In this document: positions 19,526 through 28,050 of the stretch, piece by piece
Numbering within the stretch: position 1 is the first letter of the stretch
Layout: every line of letters starts with the position of its first letter
Origin: Chloroflexota bacterium
GTDB taxonomy: Bacteria; Chloroflexota; Limnocylindria; P2-11E
NCBI GenBank assembly: GCA_027310565.1
Contig: DAIDAP010000036.1
Span: 26,896-90,895, forward strand
DNA length: 64,000 nucleotides
Direction: 5' to 3'
Notes under the pieces: generated by a model
The model's database searches: none
Seen by the model: only the letters and a program-made list of their open reading frames with translations
Told to the model about the DNA's origin: nothing
Translations under genes and position numbers: made by a program

Positions 19526-20245
19526 TCACGGCCGTCTCGCCCCGCGGCGGGCCCGCTTCATCGGGTCGCGCACCATCGAGCGCCACTGCTGGCGCGCGAC
19601 GCCGTCGAGGTGCTCGCGCAGCGTCCAGTGGCGTCCGTGCGGCCGCGTGGTGCGGTCGAGGATCGCGCGGCGCAGGTCCGCGGCGCTCGCGCCGGGGAAC
19701 TCCGTCCAGGCCGTGCCGACGAGCTGCGCGTGGTGCGCGTCGCTCGAGCCTGTCTCGGCGACGTGGAGCACGGTCGCGTTGAGCCACGTCGCGCGGTGAC
19801 GGCGCACGCGGCCGGCGTACGAGGGGTTGCGCAGCTCGATGCCGTCGACGCGGCACGCGCCGCCGGCGTCGTGCAGCTGGCGGAGCGCGCGCTCGCCGAT
19901 CGAGAACGTGAGGTAGGAGAGCGGGTGGGGGATGATCGCGATGCCGCCCATGGCGTGGACGCGCGCGACGGTGTCCATGAGCGGAGCGAACATCGGGAGC
20001 TCGTCCTCGACCCACAGCGCGAGCAGGTGGCCGGACCGCGTCGTCACCTCGACCCCGGTCACGATCGCGACCGGGCTGGCGCGCCGCGCGGCGAGGTCGC
20101 GCAGCACGAACGCGCCCCGGATGTCGTCGTGATCGGTGAGCGCGATGACGTCGAGCCCGTCGCGCTCGGCGGCGTCGAGGATCGCCTCGGGCGGCGCGAG
20201 CCCGTCGCCGAGGTCCGAGTGCAGCTGCAGGTCGGCCCTACCCAC
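19526..20245 (-). CDS. PHP-domain metal-dependent phosphoesterase
   Basis: 239 aa from the GTG at 20245, overlapping the upstream acyltransferase stop by 8 nt; the longer track start has no PHP text. Metal ligands are visible as DLQLHSDLGDG, ALTDHDDI, GVEVTTRSGHLLAL, IIPHPLS, and GSSDAHHA. This matches the YciV/RNase AM-like PHP group that hydrolyses nucleotide or other phosphoesters. It lies inside the inositol-lipid cassette between acyltransferase and mannosyltransferase genes. A role as the missing phosphatidylinositol-phosphate phosphatase is a hypothesis (see findings). Confidence 0.85.
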   Translation of the reverse strand: MGRADLQLHSDLGDGLAPPEAILDAAERDGLDVIALTDHDDIRGAFVLRDLAARRASPVAIVTGVEVTTRSGHLLALWVEDELPMFAPLMDTVARVHAMGGIAIIPHPLSYLTFSIGERALRQLHDAGGACRVDGIELRNPSYAGRVRRHRATWLNATVLHVAETGSSDAHHAQLVGTAWTEFPGASAADLRRAILDRTTRPHGRHWTLREHLDGVARQQWRSMVRDPMKRARRGARRP

Positions 20246-21077
20246 GCCCCCAGACCTCCTCGAAGACCGTCCACTGCTCGGGGCTGCGCCGCACGTAGCG
20301 CTCCAGCACGCGCGACCAGCGTCGCACGCCCTCACGCACGTCGGCGGTGCGGTCGCCGGTCGACGGCAGCTCGAGCCGCGGCTCGAACGAGGCGGTGAGC
20401 CGGCCCCGGTCCCGGCCGGAGAACGCCGGGATGAGCGGCGCCCCGGTGCGCAGCGCGAGGACCACGTGCGCGGAGGGCAGCAGCGCGTCGCGCCCGAAGA
20501 ACGGGACGCGCTCGCCGACGCCGGTGACCGCGCGGTCCGCGAGCACGCCCACGATCTTGCCCTCGCGCAGCGCGCGGACGATCGCGAGGCCCGCGGTGGT
20601 CGGCACGAGCTGGAGGCCGAGCGACCGGCGCGCCCGGTTCACGGCGCGCTGGAACTCGGTGTGCGCCGTCTCGACCGGCAGGACCGTTTCGTAGCCGTGC
20701 GCGACGAGCATCTGCCCGACGAGCGAGATCGGCCCGAGGTGCGCGCTCGCGACGATGATCCCGCGGCCGCCGGCGCGCGCGCGCTCGAGGTGCTCCCAGC
20801 CGGTGACCCGGATGCGCGCGAGCAGCTCGTCCGGCGCGGTGGCCGGGATGCGGAAGACCTCGAGGTAGTTCCGCGCCTGCTCGACGAAGACGCGGCGCAC
20901 CGGCGCCTCCGCCCGCTCCGGCGCGATCACCCGCAGGTTCGCGCGCACCGCCCGGCGGGCGCCCGGCGACGCGGCCCAGGCGAGCGTCCCGACGATCTCG
21001 GCGGCCGGGATCGCCACCCCTTCGGGGACGCGTGGCAGCGCGCGCTCGGCGGCCCGCAGCAGGGCGCCGGCGGCCAC
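20238..21077 (-). CDS. LpxL/HtrB-type lysophospholipid acyltransferase (second copy)
   Basis: 279 aa from the GTG at 21077, which follows the preceding stop by 2 nt; the track start overlaps the upstream gene by 49 nt. Fold of the LpxL/HtrB/PatA family: NLRVIAP, ARNYLEVFRIPA, GRGIIVASAHLGPISLVGQMLVAHG, GLQLVPTTAGLAIVRALREGKIVGVLADR, and LALRTGAPLIPAF. The catalytic HX4(D/E) is weakened: SAHLGPISL offers H but no acidic residue in the usual place, unlike its neighbour with HFGNFE. So it may be catalytically altered or act as a partner subunit. In this setting it would acylate a PI-mannoside-like lipid, as actinobacterial PatA does. Confidence 0.82.
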   Translation of the reverse strand: MAAGALLRAAERALPRVPEGVAIPAAEIVGTLAWAASPGARRAVRANLRVIAPERAEAPVRRVFVEQARNYLEVFRIPATAPDELLARIRVTGWEHLERARAGGRGIIVASAHLGPISLVGQMLVAHGYETVLPVETAHTEFQRAVNRARRSLGLQLVPTTAGLAIVRALREGKIVGVLADRAVTGVGERVPFFGRDALLPSAHVVLALRTGAPLIPAFSGRDRGRLTASFEPRLELPSTGDRTADVREGVRRWSRVLERYVRRSPEQWTVFEEVWGRG

Positions 21078-21079
21078 GG

Positions 21080-21988
21080 TCAGGTCGTCTCGCCCGCGCG
21101 CGGCCACATCGGGCGGAAGATGTACCACTGGTCCGGGTCGGGGCGAAGCAGCCCCTCGAGCGCGCCGACGACGGACTGCGTCGCGCGCTCCACGTCGTGC
21201 GCGGCCTGCTTCGTGCGCGCGACGAAGATCGGCGGCAGCGCGACGCCGCGGAAGGTGTTGTCGCGCTCACGCTTCACCGCGGCGACGACGATGGGCGCCC
21301 CCGAGACGCGCGCGAGCGCGGCCGCGATCGTCGGGAACGTCGTCGGGAGGCCGAAGAACGTCGCCTGGATGTTGTCGAGCTCGTGCGCGCGCGGCCCGAG
21401 GTCCATCATGAATCCGACCATCTCGTTGCGCCTGAGCGCGGCGAGGACGCGCTTCGCCGATCCCTCGGGTGGCACGATGTTGACGTTCTTGTGCTCGCGA
21501 TTCGCGACGAGCAGGTCCATGAGGCGCTGGTTATCGAGATCGTCGGCCACCACGGTGATCGGGATCTCCTGCGCGATGCGCGCGCCGCCGAGCTCGAAGT
21601 TCCCGAAGTGCGCGCTGACGAAGATGAGCCCCCTGCCGTGCTCGCGCGCCGCTCGGAGGTGCCCGAGCGACCGGTCGTCGACGTCGACGAGCCGTTCGAG
21701 GTCGCCGTGATGCATGGCCGGGAAGCGCATGATCTCGGTCACGTACTTGGCGAAGTTGCGGAAGCTGCGGCGGGACACGCGCGCCACCTCCGGATCGGCC
21801 GAGGAGCGCGCGAGCACGATCGAGAAGTTGTGCTTCGTGATCTCACGCTTGTCCGACCAGAGGAGGTACGCCGCCTCCCCGGCGAGCACCGCGCCGGCGT
21901 AGACGAGCCGCGCCGGGAGGCGCTGCACCAGCGCCGCCGCGGCGCGCCAGCCCCAGTAGAGGAATCCCTCGAGCAGATGCGGGCGCAT
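21080..21988 (-). CDS. LpxL/HtrB-type lysophospholipid acyltransferase (first copy)
   Basis: 302 aa from the ATG at 21988, sharing an A with the ino1 stop (TGATG). Peripheral membrane acyltransferase of the LpxL/HtrB/PatA group: a hydrophobic N-terminus, ITKHNFSIVLA, SFRNFAKYVTEIMRFP, the catalytic HX4E motif in FVSAHFGNFELGG, NVNIVPPEGSAKRVLAALRRNEMVGFMMDLG, and GAPIVVAAVKRE. Full length for the family. In actinobacteria the single homologue (PatA) palmitoylates PIM1/PIM2 beside pgsA and pimA; here two paralogues stand in tandem. Confidence 0.88.
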   Translation of the reverse strand: MRPHLLEGFLYWGWRAAAALVQRLPARLVYAGAVLAGEAAYLLWSDKREITKHNFSIVLARSSADPEVARVSRRSFRNFAKYVTEIMRFPAMHHGDLERLVDVDDRSLGHLRAAREHGRGLIFVSAHFGNFELGGARIAQEIPITVVADDLDNQRLMDLLVANREHKNVNIVPPEGSAKRVLAALRRNEMVGFMMDLGPRAHELDNIQATFFGLPTTFPTIAAALARVSGAPIVVAAVKRERDNTFRGVALPPIFVARTKQAAHDVERATQSVVGALEGLLRPDPDQWYIFRPMWPRAGETT

Positions 21989-23124
21989 CACCGACCCGTC
22001 AGGGTACGGCTGTCGTCACCGCGGATGAACGCCTCGACGGCCTCCCGCGCCTCGTCGTCGTGGATCTGTTTCGGCGGCGACTTCATGAAGTAGGACGACG
22101 GCGCGACGAGCGTGCCGGAGAGACCGCGGTCGAGCGCGAGCTTCGCGCAGCGGATCGCGTCGATGACCACCCCGGCGCTGTTCGGCGAGTCCCACACCTC
22201 GAGCTTGACCTCCGCGTTCAGCGGCACGTCTCCGAAGGTGGTGCCCTCCATGCGGATGTAGCACCACTTGCGGTCGAGCAGCCACGGCACGTAGTCGGAC
22301 GGTCCCACGTGGACGTCGTCCGCGGGGATCGGGTAGTCGAGCATGCTCGTGACCGCGTTCGTCTTGCTGATCTTCTTCGACTCGAGCCGCTCGCGCTCGA
22401 GCATGTTGAGGAAGTCGGTGTTCCCGCCGAAGTTCAGCTGGTACGTGCGGTCGAGCCGCACCCCGCGGTCCATGAACAGCCGGGTGAGGACGCGATGCGT
22501 GATCGTCGCGCCGACCTGCGACTTGATGTCGTCGCCGATGATCGGCAGCTTCGCCGCCGCGAAGCGCTTCTGCCACCGCGGCTCGCGGCCGATGAAGACC
22601 GGGATGCAGTTCACGAACGCGCACCCGGCCTGGAGGATCTGCTCGACGTACCAGCGGGTCGCGTCCTCGCTGCCGACCGGCAGGTAGGAGACGACGACGT
22701 CGACCTTGCGGTCCTTCAGGATGCCGACGATGTCGTCGGTCTCGCCGGCGGCCTTGGTGATCACCTGCGACAGGTACTTCCCGATCCCGTCGAGCGTCAT
22801 CCCGCGGCCGACCTTCACGCCGGTCTTCGGGACGTCGGCGAACCGGTACGTGTTGTTCGGCTTCGCGTAGATCGCGTCGGCGAGGTCCTTGCCGACCTTG
22901 TTGCGGTCGACGTCGAACGCCGCGACGAACTCGAGGTCCGCCAGGTGGTAGCCGCCGAGGTCGACGTGCATGATCCCCGGAATCTTGTCGCCGGGCTTGG
23001 CGTCGCGGTAGTAGTGGACGCCCTGGACGAGCGAGGACGCGCAGTTCCCGACGCCGATGATCGCGACGCGGATCTTGCGCGCTCCCCTCGTCCGAGCCGT
23101 CACGCGCTTCTTCGCTGGCATCAC
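21988..23124 (-). CDS. ino1: Inositol-3-phosphate (myo-inositol-1-phosphate) synthase
   Basis: 378 aa. Converts glucose 6-phosphate to L-myo-inositol 1-phosphate using bound NAD+. The form matches the short actinobacterial/archaeal Ino1: [94 protein letters not shown], and GPSDYVPWL. The start is GTG-ATG at 23124/23121 behind GAGAGG. It is 12 nt downstream of the phosphatidyltransferase gene. Product use is expected in phosphatidylinositol phosphate synthesis by that neighbour. Confidence 0.96.
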   Translation of the reverse strand: MMPAKKRVTARTRGARKIRVAIIGVGNCASSLVQGVHYYRDAKPGDKIPGIMHVDLGGYHLADLEFVAAFDVDRNKVGKDLADAIYAKPNNTYRFADVPKTGVKVGRGMTLDGIGKYLSQVITKAAGETDDIVGILKDRKVDVVVSYLPVGSEDATRWYVEQILQAGCAFVNCIPVFIGREPRWQKRFAAAKLPIIGDDIKSQVGATITHRVLTRLFMDRGVRLDRTYQLNFGGNTDFLNMLERERLESKKISKTNAVTSMLDYPIPADDVHVGPSDYVPWLLDRKWCYIRMEGTTFGDVPLNAEVKLEVWDSPNSAGVVIDAIRCAKLALDRGLSGTLVAPSSYFMKSPPKQIHDDEAREAVEAFIRGDDSRTLTGR

Positions 23125-23136
23125 ATGTACCTCTCT

Positions 23137-23742
23137 TTATGTCCTCAGCGCTCGTGCCACGTGCACGATGCGCTGGATGGTGGTGAGCGTCGCGAGGAAC
23201 GCGACGACGGCGACCGCCGCCGCGAAAAGGCTGAGGCCCCCGGTGGCGGTCCAGGCAGCGACACCGAGGACGAGGATGACGAGCCGGGCCTCGCGTGGCG
23301 CGAGGCCCACGTCCGCCGCGACACCGAGCGACTCCGCCTTCGCGCGGATGTACGGGACCGCGGACCCCGCGACGAGCGCGGCGAGCGCGGACCAGAAGAG
23401 CAGCCGGTCGCCGGAGGACGCGCCGAGCCAGGCCGCCGCGATGCCGAACGCGCCGTCGGAGAGGCGGTCGAAGGTCGAGTCGAGGAAGGCTCCAAGGCGC
23501 GTGCCGCCGCCGGCGGCGCGCGCGATCTGCCCGTCGAGCGTGTCGGCGAGCGCGCCGGCCAGCAGGACGACGAGCGCCGCCGCCGGCATCGCGAGAGCGA
23601 GGAGGGTCGCCCCGGTCACGGTGAGCAAAAAGCCGAGCGCCGTCACCGCGTTGGCGCTCACGCCGATCCGGTGGAGCGCGCGGGCGAGCGGCGCGAGGCC
23701 GCCGCGGGCGGTGGAGCGCGCGCGCTCGGGGACGATGCTCAC
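23137..23742 (-). CDS. pgsA: CDP-alcohol phosphatidyltransferase, probable phosphatidylinositol-phosphate synthase
   Basis: 201 aa from the GTG at 23742 in a GTGA overlap with the regulator; the track start is far too long. The full catalytic signature D(x)2DG(x)2AR(x)8G(x)3D(x)3D is present: DTLDGQIARAAGGGTRLGAF, then LDSTFD. Several membrane helices follow. In prokaryotes the enzyme beside ino1 joins CDP-diacylglycerol to inositol 1-phosphate. A phosphatidylglycerol-phosphate or other CDP-alcohol role cannot be excluded from the motif alone, but ino1 directly downstream makes inositol phosphate the best candidate. Confidence 0.88.
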   Translation of the reverse strand: MSIVPERARSTARGGLAPLARALHRIGVSANAVTALGFLLTVTGATLLALAMPAAALVVLLAGALADTLDGQIARAAGGGTRLGAFLDSTFDRLSDGAFGIAAAWLGASSGDRLLFWSALAALVAGSAVPYIRAKAESLGVAADVGLAPREARLVILVLGVAAWTATGGLSLFAAAVAVVAFLATLTTIQRIVHVARALRT

Positions 23743-24032
23743 GACCGGTTGGCGAGCGTGCGGAACGTCTGCTCCTGCAGCTCCGCGAACCGCTCGCGGT
23801 CGAACGAGCAGCGCACCTCGCGGCCGACGCGCGCCGTGCGCACGATGCCCGCGCGCGTGAGGCGGCGGAGGTGCCACGACATGAGCGGCTGGCTGATGCG
23901 CAGGCGCCGGACGAGAGCGGTGACCGAGGACTCGCCCTCCGTCGCGAGGATCTGGACGACGCGGAGGCGCGTCACGTCGCCGAGCGCCCGGTGGAACGCC
24001 TTGAGGTCGCGCAGGGACGATGGGCTGAGCAC
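23739..24032 (-). CDS. ArsR/SmtB-type winged-helix regulator
   Basis: 97 aa, GTG start behind AAGGGGAG. Winged-helix DNA-binding protein: [24 protein letters not shown], helix-turn-helix [43 protein letters not shown]. No CxC or other metal-binding cysteines are present, so it is probably not metal responsive. It heads the pgsA-ino1-acyltransferase-PHP-GT4 cassette in one transcriptional direction and is translationally coupled to pgsA. It is probably the repressor of the cassette, which is inference. Confidence 0.88.
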   Translation of the reverse strand: MLSPSSLRDLKAFHRALGDVTRLRVVQILATEGESSVTALVRRLRISQPLMSWHLRRLTRAGIVRTARVGREVRCSFDRERFAELQEQTFRTLANRS

Positions 24033-24058
24033 GGCTCCCCTTCCGCGGTGTCCCTCTG

Positions 24059-24087
24059 ACTATAAGCGACTCTTTATGTGTCGGCAA
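24059..24087 (-). promoter_or_regulatory. Promoter of the inositol-lipid cassette, TTGCCG-17-TATAGT
   Basis: On the minus strand TTGCCG and TATAGT are separated by 17 nt. The AT-rich core ATAAGCGACTCTTTAT, with 4-bp inverted ends, lies between and over the -10, and is a plausible operator for the winged-helix regulator. It occupies the 89-nt gap to divergent rarA. Confidence 0.5.
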
Positions 24088-24121
24088 CGCTTCGGCGGCC
24101 CGGCGGTGGGACAATCGCGGT

Positions 24122-25453
24122 ATGCCGGACACGCGACCGCTCGCCGCGCGCATGCGGCCACGCGACCTCGATGAGCTCGTCGGCCAGGAGCACCTCGTGG
24201 GAGCGGGCCGCGTCGTCCGGAAGGCGATCGACGCCGGGCAGCCGCCGTCGATGATCCTGTGGGGTCCGCCGGGCACCGGAAAGACGACGCTCGCCGCGAT
24301 CGCCGCGAAGCGCGCACGGGCTCGGCTCGTCGCGATCTCGGCGGTATCGAGCGGAGTCGCCGACCTGCGGAAGATCATCGACGAGGCGCGCAGGCTCCGC
24401 GACATGAGCGGGCAGCGCACGGTCTTGTTCATCGACGAGATCCACCGCTTCAACAAGGCCCAGCAGGACGTGGTGCTGCCCTACGTGGAGAACGGCGACG
24501 TCGTCCTGATCGGCGCGACGACGGAGAACCCCTCGTTCGAGGTGAACTCGGCGCTGCTGTCGCGGTCCCGCGTGTACGTCCTGCGGCCGCTCGGCGAGGA
24601 GGACGTCCGCGCCATCGTCCGGCGTGCGCTGTCGGACGAGCGCGGCCTGGCGGGGCGCGCCCGGCTGGCGCCCGAGGCGGAGGCCGCGCTCGTCGCGGTG
24701 TCGAACGGCGACGCGCGCGTCGCGCTGAACGCCCTGGAGCTCGCGGCGGACGCGACCGGCGGCACGCGCGAGATCACGCTCGGCGACATCCGCGAGGCGC
24801 TCCAGCGGCGCAGCCTGCTCTACGACCGCGCCGGGGACCAGCACTACGACACGATCAGCGCGTTCATCAAGAGCGTGCGCGGATCGGATCCCGATGCGGC
24901 CCTGTACTGGCTGATGCGGATGATCGACGCGGGCGAGGACCCGATGTTCATCGCGCGGCGCATCGTCATCCTGGCGGGCGAGGACGTCGGTCTGGCCGAT
25001 CCGCAGGCGCTGGTGATCGCGAGCGCCGCGCAGCAGGCCGCGCACCTCATCGGTCTCCCCGAGGCGTACTACCCGCTGGCCGAGGCGACGGTGTACCTGG
25101 CGCTCGCGCCGAAGTCGGACTCGCTGAAGCGCGGCCTCGGCGAGCTCCAGCGCGACCTCGCCGAGACGCGCGCGGATCCGGTGCCGCTGCACCTGCGCAA
25201 CGCGCCGACCGGGCTGATGCGGCAGCTCGGATACGGGAAGGACTACCAGTACGCGCACGACTTCGAGGGTCACGTCGTCCCGGGCGAGACGTACCTGCCG
25301 GAGCCGCTGCGCGAGCGCAGGTACTACGTGCCGACGGACCTGGGCGCGGAGGCCGAGCTCAGGAGGCGGGTCGAGGCTTTGCGCCGATCCGCGCGAGCAG
25401 CAGGCCCAGCTCGAACAGGAGATACATCGGGATCGCGACCAGGGACTGATTGA
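24122..25453 (+). CDS. rarA: Replication-associated recombination protein A (RarA/MgsA)
   Basis: 443 aa AAA+ ATPase of the clamp-loader group that acts at stalled replication forks. Seen: [15 protein letters not shown], Walker [15 protein letters not shown], Walker [39 protein letters not shown] (sensor 1), then the tetramerisation region [35 protein letters not shown], and HLRNAPT...GKDYQYAHD. The last about 30 residues ([13 protein letters not shown]...) have no family counterpart and lie in the 95-nt tail-to-tail overlap with tatC. Confidence 0.95.
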   Translation: MPDTRPLAARMRPRDLDELVGQEHLVGAGRVVRKAIDAGQPPSMILWGPPGTGKTTLAAIAAKRARARLVAISAVSSGVADLRKIIDEARRLRDMSGQRTVLFIDEIHRFNKAQQDVVLPYVENGDVVLIGATTENPSFEVNSALLSRSRVYVLRPLGEEDVRAIVRRALSDERGLAGRARLAPEAEAALVAVSNGDARVALNALELAADATGGTREITLGDIREALQRRSLLYDRAGDQHYDTISAFIKSVRGSDPDAALYWLMRMIDAGEDPMFIARRIVILAGEDVGLADPQALVIASAAQQAAHLIGLPEAYYPLAEATVYLALAPKSDSLKRGLGELQRDLAETRADPVPLHLRNAPTGLMRQLGYGKDYQYAHDFEGHVVPGETYLPEPLRERRYYVPTDLGAEAELRRRVEALRRSARAAGPARTGDTSGSRPGTD

Positions 25454-26084
25454 ACGGGTCGGGGGTGGGCGTCAGGATCGCGGCGATCACGAACACCAGG
25501 AGGAAGACGTAGCGCCGCTGCCTCGTGAGCCAGGACCGCTGGACGACGCCGACGCGGACGAGCGCGAAGATGATCGCGGGCATCTCGAACACCAGACCCA
25601 CGGCGAGGATGAACGTCGTGACGAACGACAGGTACTCCGACGCCCGCAGCTGATTCTCGAACACGTCGCTCGCGAACGTGATGAGGAAGCGGACCGCGTT
25701 CGGCAGCAGGAGGAAGTAGGCGAACAGCATGCCTGCGACGAACAGCAGGAGCACGAAGGGGCCCAGCAGGAGGACGAAGCGTCGTTCGTTGGGATGGAGC
25801 GCCGGGTCGATGTACGCGAAGATCTCGTACAGGATCACCGGCATCGCGAGCGCGATCCCCGAGAACAGCGCGACGCGCATGTACGTGGTGAAGTTCTCGG
25901 TCGGGCTGAGCGACGTCAGCTTGCTCACGCCGGCCGGCAGGATGAGCAGGCGGATGATGTCGGTGGTGAAGAAGAACGCGATGGCGGTGGTCACGACGAC
26001 TGCGATGGCCGCGACCATGAGGCGGTCGCGCAGCTCGGTCAGGTGCTGGATCAGCGAGAGCTCTTTGTCGCGCGAAGCGCTCAT
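25359..26084 (-). CDS. tatC: Sec-independent protein translocase TatC
   Basis: 241 aa from the ATG at 26084 ([22 protein letters not shown]). Integral membrane receptor for twin-arginine signal peptides, with six helices. Family text: the N-terminal [52 protein letters not shown], a following helix pair [38 protein letters not shown], and [21 protein letters not shown]. TatA/B genes are not in the window. Its 3' end overlaps the rarA 3' end by 95 nt. It would export Tat substrates such as the tail-tube-like protein at 42.3 kb. Confidence 0.96.
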   Translation of the reverse strand: MSASRDKELSLIQHLTELRDRLMVAAIAVVVTTAIAFFFTTDIIRLLILPAGVSKLTSLSPTENFTTYMRVALFSGIALAMPVILYEIFAYIDPALHPNERRFVLLLGPFVLLLFVAGMLFAYFLLLPNAVRFLITFASDVFENQLRASEYLSFVTTFILAVGLVFEMPAIIFALVRVGVVQRSWLTRQRRYVFLLVFVIAAILTPTPDPFNQSLVAIPMYLLFELGLLLARIGAKPRPAS

Positions 26085-26091
26085 CGCCGGA

Positions 26092-26097
26092 ACGCTA
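26092..26097 (-). promoter_or_regulatory. -10 hexamer TAGCGT, 7 nt before tatC
   Basis: TAGCGT on the minus strand ends exactly 7 nt before the tatC ATG, with no Shine-Dalgarno sequence, so a leaderless start is likely. Confidence 0.4.
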
Positions 26098-26120
26098 GCG
26101 CAGGTACACTCGAGGTGTTC

Positions 26121-26192
26121 GCCCCCGTAGCTCAGTGGATAGAGCGCAGGCCTCCGAAGCCTGAAGCAGCGGTTCGAGTCCGCTCGGGGGTA
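26121..26192 (+). tRNA. tRNA-Arg (anticodon CCG)
   Basis: Complete 72-nt cloverleaf. The acceptor stem GCCCCCG pairs with CGGGGGT; the D arm is GCTC/GAGC. The anticodon stem CAGGC/GCCTG holds loop CTCCGAA, giving anticodon CCG, which reads the CGG arginine codon frequent in this G+C-rich genome. The T arm is AGCGG-TTCGAGT-CCGCT, and the discriminator base is A. CCA is not encoded. It is absent from the ORF track. Confidence 0.96.
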
Positions 26193-26207
26193 CCGGTGGC
26201 CGCCCGA

Positions 26208-26223
26208 CGCCGGCCGGCCGGCG
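26208..26223 (+). terminator. G+C-rich palindrome after tRNA-Arg
   Basis: CGCCGGCCGGCCGGCG is a perfect 16-bp palindrome, with GCCC/GGGC outer arms, starting 15 nt after the tRNA. It could form a stable hairpin that ends or processes the tRNA transcript. There is no T-tract, so the terminator role is uncertain. Confidence 0.3.
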
Positions 26224-26317
26224 GGCGACGGCGTTCCGCGGGCCGGTCGCGGGGCGCGCGACCGCCGAGGCACCGATCGTGCACCGGGTACCCTCCCGTA
26301 GATCGGAGGTGCGTTCC

Positions 26318-26581
26318 ATGGGTCTCCTCGCTTTCCTCGTCGTGGGTCTGGTCGCCGGGTTCATCGCCCGCTGGCTGGTGCCCGGGCCGGATCCGATGGG
26401 CTGGGTCGGCACGCTGATCCTCGGTGTCATCGGGTCGTTCGTCGGCGGCACGCTCGCCGCGCTCTTCTTCGGAGGGACGGTCGATCTCACGGCATCGGGC
26501 CTGGTCGGGTCGATCGTGGGCGCGATCATCGTGCTGCTCGTCTGGCGCGGGCTGGGCGGGAGCCGCGCGAGGACCGTCTAG
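26318..26581 (+). CDS. GlsB/YeaQ/YmgE family small membrane protein
   Basis: 87 aa from the ATG at 26318, behind GGAGGT with 7-nt spacing; the track start 13 codons earlier has no such site. Three membrane helices with the family pattern: LLAFLVVGLVAGFIARWLVPG, GWVGTLILGVIGSFVGGTLA, and SGLVGSIVGAIIVLLVWRGL. Members are often called transglycosylase-associated or general stress membrane proteins; the biochemical role is unknown. The gene ends in a 4-nt convergent overlap with the 67-residue gene on the other strand. Confidence 0.88.
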   Translation: MGLLAFLVVGLVAGFIARWLVPGPDPMGWVGTLILGVIGSFVGGTLAALFFGGTVDLTASGLVGSIVGAIIVLLVWRGLGGSRARTV

Positions 26582-26781
26582 AGCGCCTGCGAGGGGTGGT
26601 CCGGGGGCGGCTCCTCGGCTGACCGCAGACGGGTCACATGGATCCAGAAGCGCCCGAGGCGGCTGCTCACCAGCCACTCCTCGCGGTTCGGGGACGACCG
26701 CACGAGCCGACCCTCGTGCCACTCGTCTCCGGGCGCGGGCGAGTAGAGCACGCGCGCGCCGGGACGCAGCTCGAGCCGCAT
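26578..26781 (-). CDS. 67-residue protein coupled to the AAA ATPase gene
   Basis: The track hides it at the end of a long shadow frame. The start ATG at 26781 shares its A with the ATPase stop (TGATG), so it is translationally coupled. Sequence: MRLELRPGARVLYSPAPGDEWHEGRLVRSSPNREEW followed by LVSSRLGRFWIHVTRLR. The alternating hydrophobic pattern and RPGARVLY...WHEGRL read like a small SH3/Tudor-like beta barrel. No family recognised. It is probably a partner of the ATPase, which is inference. Confidence 0.6.
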   Translation of the reverse strand: MRLELRPGARVLYSPAPGDEWHEGRLVRSSPNREEWLVSSRLGRFWIHVTRLRSAEEPPPDHPSQAL

Positions 26782-27974
26782 CAATGCTGCGGAACGATAG
26801 CGGCTTCGCCGCCGGACATGCGGCGGACGTACTCCGCGAACATCGGCTCGACGAAGTCGTACTTCCCGCGGCCGAGCCGCGTCACCAGCCCTCGCGCGCG
26901 CAGCGCCTCGAGCGCGCGCAGGACCTCTGGCCGCGGGACCTCCCCCTCGCTCGCGTAGAGCACGGCGCGCTCGGCCACGCGCTTCGCGATCGCCTGCAGG
27001 TACTTCTGCCGGCCGATCTCGCTCCAGTGCAGCGCGAACGGACGCTCGAGCTCGCGCATCGCCTGCTCGTAGGCGACGGCGAGCAGCTCCGCGGTCACCG
27101 TGCGCTGGCCGGAGTCGCGCATCAGGTAGTAGAGCGCGGCGCAGAGCTGCATCGTGTCCTGCGGGTGCCCGCCCGTCGCGTCGATGAGGCGATCCACGAC
27201 GGACTCGTCGACGGCGATCCTGCGCTCGGCGAACTTGCCGCGGATGTAGTCGAGCCAGTCGTCGGGCGCGATCCCGAAGCGGTGGCCGCCGGCGTCGGCG
27301 AGGTCGAGCGGGACCGCGAAGCGGTAGAAGGCGCGTCCCTTCTCGCTGAACAGCTGCTCCATGATGCCCTCCTCGGAGCCGAGGAAGGCGTACGCGACAC
27401 CCCGCTGCGCCTGCAGGTGCGTGCGCATGACGTCGAAGACGCGCGGCCCGAGCCGGCCGGCGGCCTGGAACTCGTCGAACACGACGACGACCCGCTTCCC
27501 GCCGCGGGCCGCGAGCGTGCGCGGGAGGTCGAGCGCGGCGTCGAAGAAGCGCTGCGCGTTCGTCTCGCGCGCGAGCTCGAGCGCCAGCTCGACGTGCTCG
27601 TACTTCACCCGCACCGTCGGCCGCATGCCGGCGGCGACCGCCTTGGCCTGCGCGAGCGTGCGCTCGGTGCCCGACACGTTCTCGAGGAGCGCGTCGGCGA
27701 GACGCTCGCCGAGCCCGCGGAGGTCGGTCGCGCCCAGGCAGTCGACGTAGGCGGTGAGCGCGCCCTTGCGCCGCAGGCGGCGCAGGACCTCGAGGATGAT
27801 CGACGTCTTTCCGATGCGGCGCGGCCCCGCGACGAGCAGATGGCTCCCGTCGCTCAGACGCTCGACCGCGCGCCGGATGTAGGCCTCGCGGCCGACGAGG
27901 TCCGCCGCCGGGACCGGCCCGCCCACCGGGAAGTGGGGCGGCGGAGCGGCGACGCGGCCGAACGGCCCGGGCAT
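26781..27974 (-). CDS. AAA/STAND-type ATPase (archaeal ATPase family-like)
   Basis: 397 aa from the ATG at 27974 (MPGPFGRVAAPPPHFPVGGPV); the track start lies further upstream across the promoter. P-loop region LVAGPRRIGKTSIILEVLRRLRRKG (GPRRIGKTS), Walker B KRVVVVFDEFQAAG, sensor-like YAFLGSEEGIMEQLFSEKGRAFYRFAVPLDL, and a C-terminal winged-helix-like region (EVLRALEALRARGLVTRLGRGKYDFVEPMFAEYVRR). This order is that of PF01637-type ATPases, which often act as regulators or mobile-element proteins. It has its own promoter and a coupled 67-residue gene. Function unknown. Confidence 0.82.
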   Translation of the reverse strand: MPGPFGRVAAPPPHFPVGGPVPAADLVGREAYIRRAVERLSDGSHLLVAGPRRIGKTSIILEVLRRLRRKGALTAYVDCLGATDLRGLGERLADALLENVSGTERTLAQAKAVAAGMRPTVRVKYEHVELALELARETNAQRFFDAALDLPRTLAARGGKRVVVVFDEFQAAGRLGPRVFDVMRTHLQAQRGVAYAFLGSEEGIMEQLFSEKGRAFYRFAVPLDLADAGGHRFGIAPDDWLDYIRGKFAERRIAVDESVVDRLIDATGGHPQDTMQLCAALYYLMRDSGQRTVTAELLAVAYEQAMRELERPFALHWSEIGRQKYLQAIAKRVAERAVLYASEGEVPRPEVLRALEALRARGLVTRLGRGKYDFVEPMFAEYVRRMSGGEAAIVPQH

Positions 27975-27982
27975 CGCCGCCC

Positions 27983-27988
27983 AGTATA
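27983..27988 (-). promoter_or_regulatory. -10 hexamer TATACT, 8 nt before the ATPase gene
   Basis: TATACT on the minus strand ends 8 nt before the ATG at 27974, which fits leaderless transcription. It overlaps the palindrome listed next. Confidence 0.45.
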
Positions 27989-28000
27989 CATAGGATGTAT
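27986..28000. promoter_or_regulatory. AT-rich palindrome ATACAT-AGG-ATGTAT (candidate operator)
   Basis: Six-base perfect inverted arms separated by 3 nt, an AT-rich island in G+C-rich DNA. It overlaps the -10 of the ATPase gene and lies 50 nt before the divergent 28051 gene. A repressor bound here would block the ATPase promoter. The cognate protein is unknown, possibly autoregulation. Confidence 0.5.
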
Positions 28001-28050
28001 CCAAAGGTTGCCGCGGATGCGTACACGGCTGCCGTGCGAGCATCGACGGC

